Below, in pieces: positions 56,981 to 64,000 of a stretch of DNA of 64,000 nt. Each line of letters begins with the position of its first letter. Positions within the stretch are counted from its first letter, which is position 1. Source of the DNA: Doryteuthis pealeii (taxonomy: Eukaryota; Mollusca; Cephalopoda; Myopsida; Loliginidae); assembly GCA_023376005.1 (NCBI GenBank), contig CM042181.1:23325049-23389048 (forward strand). Reading direction: 5' to 3'. A model generated the notes under the pieces. It did no database searches. It was given only the letters and a program-made list of their open reading frames with translations, and was not told the DNA's origin. A program made the position numbers and the translations under genes.

Positions 56981-58300
56981 TGCTGATAGGTACGCATCCT
57001 GCATCCCTGATGCAGAAAAATCTAAAAGGATGCAGAAAAATCATATCTAGTGTTTTTTTTTTCTTCCTTCACCATTTCAAGCTAACTGTAAATACATTTC
57101 AATAGTTTCTTAGAAATGAATTACACAGGATAGGTTACTAGGTAGGAGTTAGACGGCTTTAGTTGTTTCCCCAGATAATAAATAAAAAAACCTACAATCC
57201 ATTAAGAAACTTTTAGTTGGGAACCAATAAATTTTCCTGGGACTCATTCAAAGCAAATATGTGTGTCCTAGGACACACTAAATTAAAAAGCTATTAGCAT
57301 CACTGACTTATAAACACACAAAACATGCATGGGACATACATACATACTCATTACGTAGATCATTATGTATCTTATTATAACTGAGATTCGGTGTCTGTCT
57401 GTCTGTAACTGAAACTATGTCACTGCTTACATTACAATATCCTCAGGAAATGTGTAAATTTATCAATGAGTATTTGATTTATAGTCAAAATCATTAATAC
57501 AGAGATGCTGATAGGTACGTGTCATGTGTCACTTACGCAGAAAAATCATATCCATGCATCCCAGTGTTTTTCTTTTTTCTTCCCTCACCACTTTAAGCTA
57601 ACTGTAAATACATTTCAATAGTTTCTTAGAAATGAATTACACAGGATAGGTTACAAGGTAGGAGTTATACAGCTTTAGTTGTTTTCTCAGATCATAAATA
57701 AAAACTCTACAATCTATTAAGAAATTTTAGTTGGGACCCATAAATTTTCCCGGGGACTCATTCAAAGCAAATATGTGTGTCTCAGGACACACTAAATTAA
57801 AAAGCTATCAGCATCACTGACTTATAAACACACAAAACATGCATGGGACAGACATACATACTCACTATGTAGATCATTAACTATGTATCTTATTATAATT
57901 GAGATTTGGTGTCTGTCTGTAACTGAAAATATGTCACTGCTTATGTCACAATATCCTCAGGAAATGCGTAAGTTTATCAATGAATATTTGACTTATAGTC
58001 AAAATCATTAATACAGAGATGCTGATTGGTATGTGTCCTGCATCACTGATGCACAAAAATCTAAAAGGATGCAGTAAAATTGTATCTGTGTGTCCCAGTA
58101 TTTTTCTTTTTTCTTCTCTTACCATTTTAAGCTAACTGGAAATACATTTCAATAGTTTCTTAGAAATGAATTATACAGGATAGGTTATAAGGTAGGAGTT
58201 AAACGGCTTTAGTTAGGACCCATAAATTTTCCAAGGGACTCATTCAAAGCAATTATGTGTATCCCAGGACACACTAAATCAAAAAGCTATCATCACTGTT
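56981..58300 (+). repeat. Tandem array, unit about 516 bp, containing family C MITEs
   Basis: MITE copies start at 56981, 57503 and about 58013. The spacers between them (57307-57502 and 57823-58012) are also alike (GCATGGGACA, GGTGTCTGTCTGT, CAATATCCTCAGGAAATG). So the whole unit, not just the MITE, was duplicated 2.5 times. Confidence 0.8.
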
Positions 58301-58532
58301 AATACATAGAATAAATCTTATTTATTAACAATGTCTCGATGAAAATCTGAGTTAGATTTGCCTCAAAACAGTTTGTGTTATATGTGATTAAAATCCTGCA
58401 ATGTGTTTTATATATCATTAAGAAATAAAGATTTACATAATATATATTGGGTAGCTGAATTCACTGAACAACAATAACTGTTATGCTCCTTAGTAAATAA
58501 CTATAAATTCTATAAATAAAAACCTCCTTGTC

Positions 58533-58796
58533 AGCTGGGGCAGCAGAATATACTGACTGCACCTCTGCTGAGGGGTAACAGCCCTTGCCATGTGCCACCT
58601 GTTGGCTGTGGGTGGTGACCCGTAATGCCTGAAAACAGGATTGTGGTAGCTGATTAGTCTGTAACCCAGTACTAAATGGTCACGTGACATGCGGCACTCC
58701 ACTACAGCCCTTACTTGGGCTAGACGGGCAACCATTTTTAACATATGAATGCTAGAAGTTGGTGGCTAATGGTCAACCTCTAGTTTATCAATTCTA
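58533..58796 (+). mobile_element. Family A retroposon, 5' part
   Basis: CAGCTGGGGCAGCAGAATAT, CACCTCTGCTGAGGGGTAAC and GACATGCGGCACTCC match the sense strand of family A but are more diverged. No gene in 58800-59020; an ATTAAATAACCCAC segment near 58920 is a tail of a related repeat. Confidence 0.5.
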
Positions 58797-59027
58797 CCAG
58801 TTTATTAATACACTAAGTTGATAAAAATTATTTCTACCAGTTTATAAAACCAAAGCAACATTCTCCTATAAACTCTTTGCCTAAAAATCATATATACAGA
58901 AAAAGAACAAGATTTGGCATTAAATAACCCACAAGAGTTGTTATGCCATTAAACAAAATAACCAACCAACATAAGTAAAAAGTGACTTGGGCTTTTCATT
59001 TTCTTTTTGTTTTTTGTGTTTTGATTT

Positions 59028-59720
<693 letters not shown>

Positions 59721-59787
59721 AAGGTGCATCAATTTGTATAGCAATAAATGTCTTTATCATCCTGACTCCATTTTCTTTTATTTGCAG

Positions 59788-59905
59788 GGATAACAGACCC
59801 CAGATCAATGTTCAGGACTACACAATCTCCAATGTGAAAGACTGCTGTGTCGGTCGGATGCCAGGAACAGTTGAGGGTCAACAGTTCATTATAGAAAAAT
59901 GTGAA
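59788..59905 (+). CDS. RP2: Protein XRP2 (RP2), exon 2
   Basis: One base completes Trp27, then 39 codons follow (residues 28-66). The reading DNRPQINVQDYTISNVKDC then GRMPGTVEGQQFIIEKCE aligns directly with vertebrate RP2 at the start of the TBCC domain, the right-handed beta-helix that binds ARL3. The acceptor is TTTATTTGCAG and the donor GTAAGT at 59906. Phase is 2 at entry and 0 at exit, consistent with exons 1 and 3. The arginine finger of the GAP site is expected further downstream, beyond this window. Confidence 0.95.
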
Positions 59906-60089
59906 GTAAGTATTTTTTATTTCTTCACATTCAAAATGGAGGGCGACTATCAGAGCAATTCACATTTCCATAGATTAAACAATTATCATCATCATCATCA
60001 ATCTCGTAATCCCAGGGGTGGGGGTTGTTGAGGCACCACTGATGACTCTGATAATTACCCACTATCAATCTCGGTTATGCTCTGCACTC

Positions 60090-61940
60090 TATGACTTGAC
60101 GAAAGACAGATGTAGACCTTCCCACCATTTCATCTGTCTGCCTCTTCGTCTTCCTCCCCAGCACTGTGCCTTGCAGGATATTTTTTGCCAGGCCTGACAA
60201 TCTCCCCAGATGTCCATATTACAACATGTTTCTTCATAATGTTAAACAGGCTGTCATATGACCCAAACACTCCAGATATTCTTTTTTTTTACTTCTTTAT
60301 TTGTGATGTTCAAGATCTTGAGGTAGTAGTATCTCATCTTAAGGGATTCAAATGCATCTCTGGAGGTCAACTGTGAGGGTCCAGAGGATTACAGCCGTGA
60401 GAGTCCAGTATTTATAAACATACAGAAAGATTGACTTAGCAAAAGATAAGTCTGTTCGTTCCTGGATGTAGATCTTTCCATCCCTTCTTCTGTTTGCCTC
60501 TTCATCTTCCTCCCCATCACTGTGCCTTGCAGGATATATTTTGCCAGGCCTGACAATTTCGTCACATGTCTACATAACATTTTTCTTTATAATACTAAAC
60601 AGGCTATCATGTGACCCAAAGGCTCCGGTACTGTGCCTTGCTGGATAGTTTTTGCCACATCTTAGGATCTTGTCACATACCTAAATAATATCACACCATC
60701 TTTCTTTCCTTCACAATACTAAGCAGGCTGTCATGTGACCCAAAGACTGCAGTTATTCTTTTTCTTACTTCCTTATTTGTGATGTTCAAGATCCTATGGT
60801 AGTAGTATCTCATCTTAAGGGTTTCAAATACATCACTGGAGGTCAACTGTGAGGGTCCAGAAAGGTTGCAGTTATTCTTTTTCAGACCTTTTCATTCTCT
60901 GCATGAGATGGATGAGATGGTCAAGATCTTATGGTAGTATCTCATCTCAAGGGGTCAGCAGTGAGGATCCAGAACTCAAAAATATGCAGAAAGATTGACT
61001 TAGCAAAAGATAGGTCTATCCATTCATGGATTTAGATCTTCTCATCTCTTCTTCTGTTTGCCTCTTCATCTTCCTCCCCATCAATGTGCCTTGCAGGATA
61101 TATTTTGCCAGGCCTGACAATTTCGTCACATGTCTATGTAGAATAAACATATTAGTTCCAATTACTGTCGAATTGGTAAGACAAGGCAGCAAGCAGTCGT
61201 AACTTAATACAAACCTGAATTGCTACAAAGACTATTGCAAAATGGCAGGATATTTATGAAGCCTCAGAGGATCATACAAACCAAGCAGCCAATCAGGACT
61301 CAAGGAATGGAATCACCCAAATGCATGAGTGGACTATTCTGAATTCCCATAAGTACCAGTTGTCTTGACACTGGTTCAGTTGTGCTTGGCCAGTTGCTGT
61401 GGTTCAAACCAATAGTAGACTCACTGACTTCAATAGTCTATATAAGATTTTTCTTTATAATATTAAGCAGGCTGTCATATGACCCAAAGACTGCAGTTAT
61501 TTTTCTTACTTCCTTATTTGTGATGTTCAAGATTCTATGGCAGTATCTCATCTTAAGGGTTTCAAATGCATCTCTGGGGGTCAACTGTGAGGGTCTAGTA
61601 TTCATAAACATACAGAAAGATTGACTTGGCAAAAGATAGGCCTGTCCGTTCCTGGATGTAGATCTTTCCATCTCTTCATCTTCTTTCTGCCTTTTCATCT
61701 TCCTTTCGTCTCTGTGCCTTGTAAGATGTTGTTTTGCCAGGCTTGACAATCTCGTCACATGTCCATATCACATTTTTCTTTTTAATGTTAAGCAGGATGT
61801 CATGTGACCTAAACGCTACAGTTATTCTTTTTCTTACTTCCTTATTTGTGATGTTAAAGATCTTATGGTAGTATCTCATTTTAAGTGTTTTAAATGCATC
61901 TCTGGGGGTCAACTGTAAAGGTCCATGTATTCTCAAGTGT
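60090..61940 (-). pseudogene. Tandem copies of a non-LTR RT C-terminal segment
   Basis: The minus strand repeats the order LTPRDAFETLKMRYCHRILN, ITNKEVRK, GSYDSLLNIIKK, then GLAK, and KMKRQ/ERSTSRN. This is the end region of an RTE- or CR1-like ORF2. At least four partial copies of a 300-400 bp unit sit head to tail in RP2 intron 2 (for example CCTTGCAGGATA at 60172, 60529 and 61090). All are frameshifted. A family F element interrupts one copy at 61137-61437. Confidence 0.7.
61137..61437 (+). repeat. Family F repeat inserted in the RT array
   Basis: Bounded by GTCTATGTA (left) and GTCTATATA (right), a probable 8-9 bp target duplication. The intact version of the site is near 60571 (CATGTCTACATAAC). 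Other copies are at 34654 and 35225. Confidence 0.6.
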
Positions 61941-61984
61941 ACAGAAAGTTTGAGACAACAAATGTACGTGTGAATTTGATTTAC

Positions 61985-62690
61985 ACTACATTAAAAAATG
62001 AATAGGCTAATTGTTAAATTAAATTTTTTTTACACTAAAATAACAAAAGGAATAGGCTAACCATTAAATTGAAATTCTTTTACACAACATAACAAAATGA
62101 ATAGGCTAACCATTAAATTTAAATTCTTTTACACTACATAACAAAATGAATAGGCTAACCATTAAATTTAAATTCGTTTACACTACATAACAAAATGAAT
62201 AGACTAACCATTAAATTAAAATTTGTTTACACTATATAACAAAATGAATAGGCTAACCATTAAATTTAAATTCGTTTACACTACATAACAAAAATGAATA
62301 GGCTAACCATTAAATTAAAATTCTTTACACTACATAACAAAATGAATAGGCTAACCATTAAATTAAAATTCTTTACACTACATACAAAATGAATAGACTA
62401 ACCATTAAATTAAAAATTGTTTACACTATATAACAAAATGAATAGGCTAACCATTAAATTTAAATTCGTTTACACTACATAACAAAATGAATAGGCTAAC
62501 CATTAAATTAAAATTCTTTTACACTACATAACAAAATGAATAGGCTAACCATTAAATTAAAATTCTTTTACACTACATAACAAAATGAATAGGCTAACCA
62601 TCAAATTTAAATTCGTTTACACTACATAACAAAATGAACCATTAAATTTAAATTCGTTTACACTACATAGCAAAATGAATAGGCTAACCC
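61985..62690. repeat. Minisatellite, unit about 50 bp, about 14 copies
   Basis: The unit reads AACAAAATGAATAGGCTAAC then CATTAAATTTAAATTCGTTT and ACACTACAT. Two main variants (TTTAAATTCG and TTAAAATTC) are interleaved. It ends 98 bases before RP2 exon 3. Confidence 0.92.
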
Positions 62691-62788
62691 CATTCATTAT
62701 GTATCATTACCACTAGGCTATGTATATAAATTCCCCCATCCTCCATAATTCATGAAATTGTCTTCATTTTATTCTCTTTTATTTTCAG

Positions 62789-62880
62789 AATGCCAACATC
62801 TACATTTTTGACCATATTGCAACGGTAACTGTTGACGACTGTATCAATTGCAATATTTTCTTGGGACCTGTCAAAACAAG
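62789..62880 (+). CDS. RP2: Protein XRP2 (RP2), exon 3
   Basis: Thirty codons (residues 67-96) plus two bases. [20 protein letters not shown] then [10 protein letters not shown] is the continuation of the TBCC beta-helix and is nearly identical to vertebrate RP2. The acceptor is TTTATTTTCAG. The donor AG|GTAGG is weaker (GTAGGA). The final AG would be completed as Ser or Arg by the next exon, which is off the window. About 250 residues of the usual 350 remain to be encoded, including the rest of the TBCC domain and the NDK-like C-terminal domain. Confidence 0.95.
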
Positions 62881-63029
62881 GTAGGAAAATTTTTGTTTTT
62901 TCTAACAACGAATGATAAAAGGGTGGAGGAGATGATGTTATGGTTATTGTCATTATAACAAATGAACTTCATATTTTTATACTTATATAGATATATTTCC
63001 ATTTTTCTTTGAAATTATCATTTGAAATT

Positions 63030-63645
63030 ATCAGAAAACTGATAGTAGAATTATCTTCCCTTGCTGCTAGGGGGCGAATCACCAACATACGATGTTGGCG
63101 ATTCCAAATGGCAAAACCAAATCCCATCACTTATCTGAAGGCTGTTGACCTGAGGAGTCACTTTAGCAAGGGCTCCATCCACCACCCACTTCAAAGGGCA
63201 GTTAACCAGGCGAGTCGCTCAAAAAAAGCACTCCCCAACACTTTTACTTATCCTAAGAACTTTCACCTAGAGAAACGTGTCAACAACGCTCCAAAACGAT
63301 GGCTAGTAGAAATCCTTTCTAGAGCCACTTCACCAACGAACTGTTAATTTCACCTCTCAAGATAAGTCTTGTAGCAAAGCCAACAAATTTGCAGCAATTT
63401 TTGTATCTTTGTTTAATACATGTGTATAATTTCCATTTGTGTTGTTTATCTTCTTTCATCCGAATAATTGCCGACCACCAGGAGATTTAAGAGCTCCCTA
63501 CGAACCCTGTAATTCCTCTTAATCTGCAAATTTGTCCACAGCCTTCAGATAAGTGATGGGGTTTGATTTTGCTGCCAACATTGTATGTTGGCGATTCGCC
63601 CCCTAGCGGCAGGGGAAGATAATTCTACTACCAGTTTTCTGATAA
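63030..63645. mobile_element. Inverted-repeat element in RP2 intron 3
   Basis: Arms of about 105 bp (63031-63146 and 63539-63642) share GATAGTAGAATTATCTTCCC-type ends and CAACATACGATGTTGGCGAT in opposite orientation. A 112-codon frame (63009-63347) crosses the left arm and has no recognisable domain. Confidence 0.65.
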
Positions 63646-63647
63646 AA

Positions 63648-64000
63648 TGGAATCTTTATAACTAACAAAATATAATACTTGCCAGTGACATGAAGAAGGT
63701 AAACCACTGCTAGTGGTATAAGACTACTCAATCAGCATAATACTTTCATGTTTATAAGGATTGGGACATACCCATTAATGTTCATGAGTAGGGTATATAA
63801 CAACCCCTTTTTAGATTTACTCTGCCACAAAGTCAATATATCACCCTCATCGCCAAAATATTGTAACCTGACAAAGGTTACTAAATGAAGAGTAATCAAA
63901 CGGAGATTGGAAAGGAAATGGAATCTTTATAGCATTAACAAAATACAATACTTGCCAGCAGCGTGAAGCAGGTAAACAACTGCTAGTGATATAAGACTAC
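63648..64000. repeat. Direct repeat, about 270 bp period, cut by window end
   Basis: AATGGAATCTTTATA, TACTTGCCAG and GCTAGTG then TATAAGACTAC occur at 63647-63727 and 63917-64000. Confidence 0.7.

Noticed and set aside
63009..63347. 112-codon frame as a possible gene
   Set aside because: It starts in RP2 intron 3 and crosses an inverted-repeat arm; no domain recognised.

Overview
The window is animal nuclear DNA: AT-rich, intron-rich and dominated by repeats. It holds parts of two conserved single-copy protein genes. Everything else I can interpret is transposon remains, SINEs, satellites and microsatellites. The two genes show only that this is a metazoan. The tRNA-derived SINEs, very long TATC, TA and TC microsatellites, fold-back elements carrying hammerhead-type motifs and a 36 kb intron resemble a mollusc genome, most likely a cephalopod. 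That assignment is inference and was not tested by any search.

Gene 1, minus strand, about 3.7-7.0 kb, is POLR2L (RPB10), a small subunit shared by RNA polymerases I, II and III. The exon with the start codon and the first 31 residues is at 3699-3811. A likely non-coding first exon ends at a splice donor at 6905, next to NRF1-like and ETS-like promoter motifs. The rest of the protein was not found between 1 and 3690, so it should lie left of the window.

Gene 2, plus strand, 23,894 to beyond 64,000, is RP2 (XRP2), the ARL3 GTPase-activating protein of cilia. Exon 1 is 23894-23973, exon 2 is 59788-59905 and exon 3 is 62789-62880. Together they encode residues 1-96, from the myristoylation signal into the TBCC beta-helix. 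The gene continues past the right edge. Intron 1 is 35.8 kb and intron 2 is 2.9 kb; both are full of repeats.

Repeat landscape: (a) decayed 3' ends of several non-LTR retrotransposon families; (b) two tRNA-derived SINE families and a longer A-tailed retroposon (family A); (c) two mariner transposase remnants and mariner or Tigger-like MITEs; (d) Helitron-like non-autonomous elements; (e) one solo LTR with an empty-site paralogue in the window; (f) a MITE family with CAG-type ends, partly in a 516 bp tandem array; (g) minisatellites with units of about 43, 48, 50, 78, 119 and 130 bp; (h) long TA, CA, TATC, TC, AAAG and CTG microsatellites.

The most interesting signal is a set of hammerhead-ribozyme-like motifs (CTGANGA, helix II, GAAA). 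They occur on both strands, sit in or next to fold-back repeats, and are usually flanked by TA microsatellites (21.7, 31.1, 40.0, 40.4, 48.1, 48.3 kb). One, at 39987-40028, has the full canonical core and three closed helices. Hammerheads are known from Penelope-like elements and animal retrozymes, so the ribozyme class is not new. The fold-back architecture, with the ribozyme at the hairpin tip, deserves follow-up.
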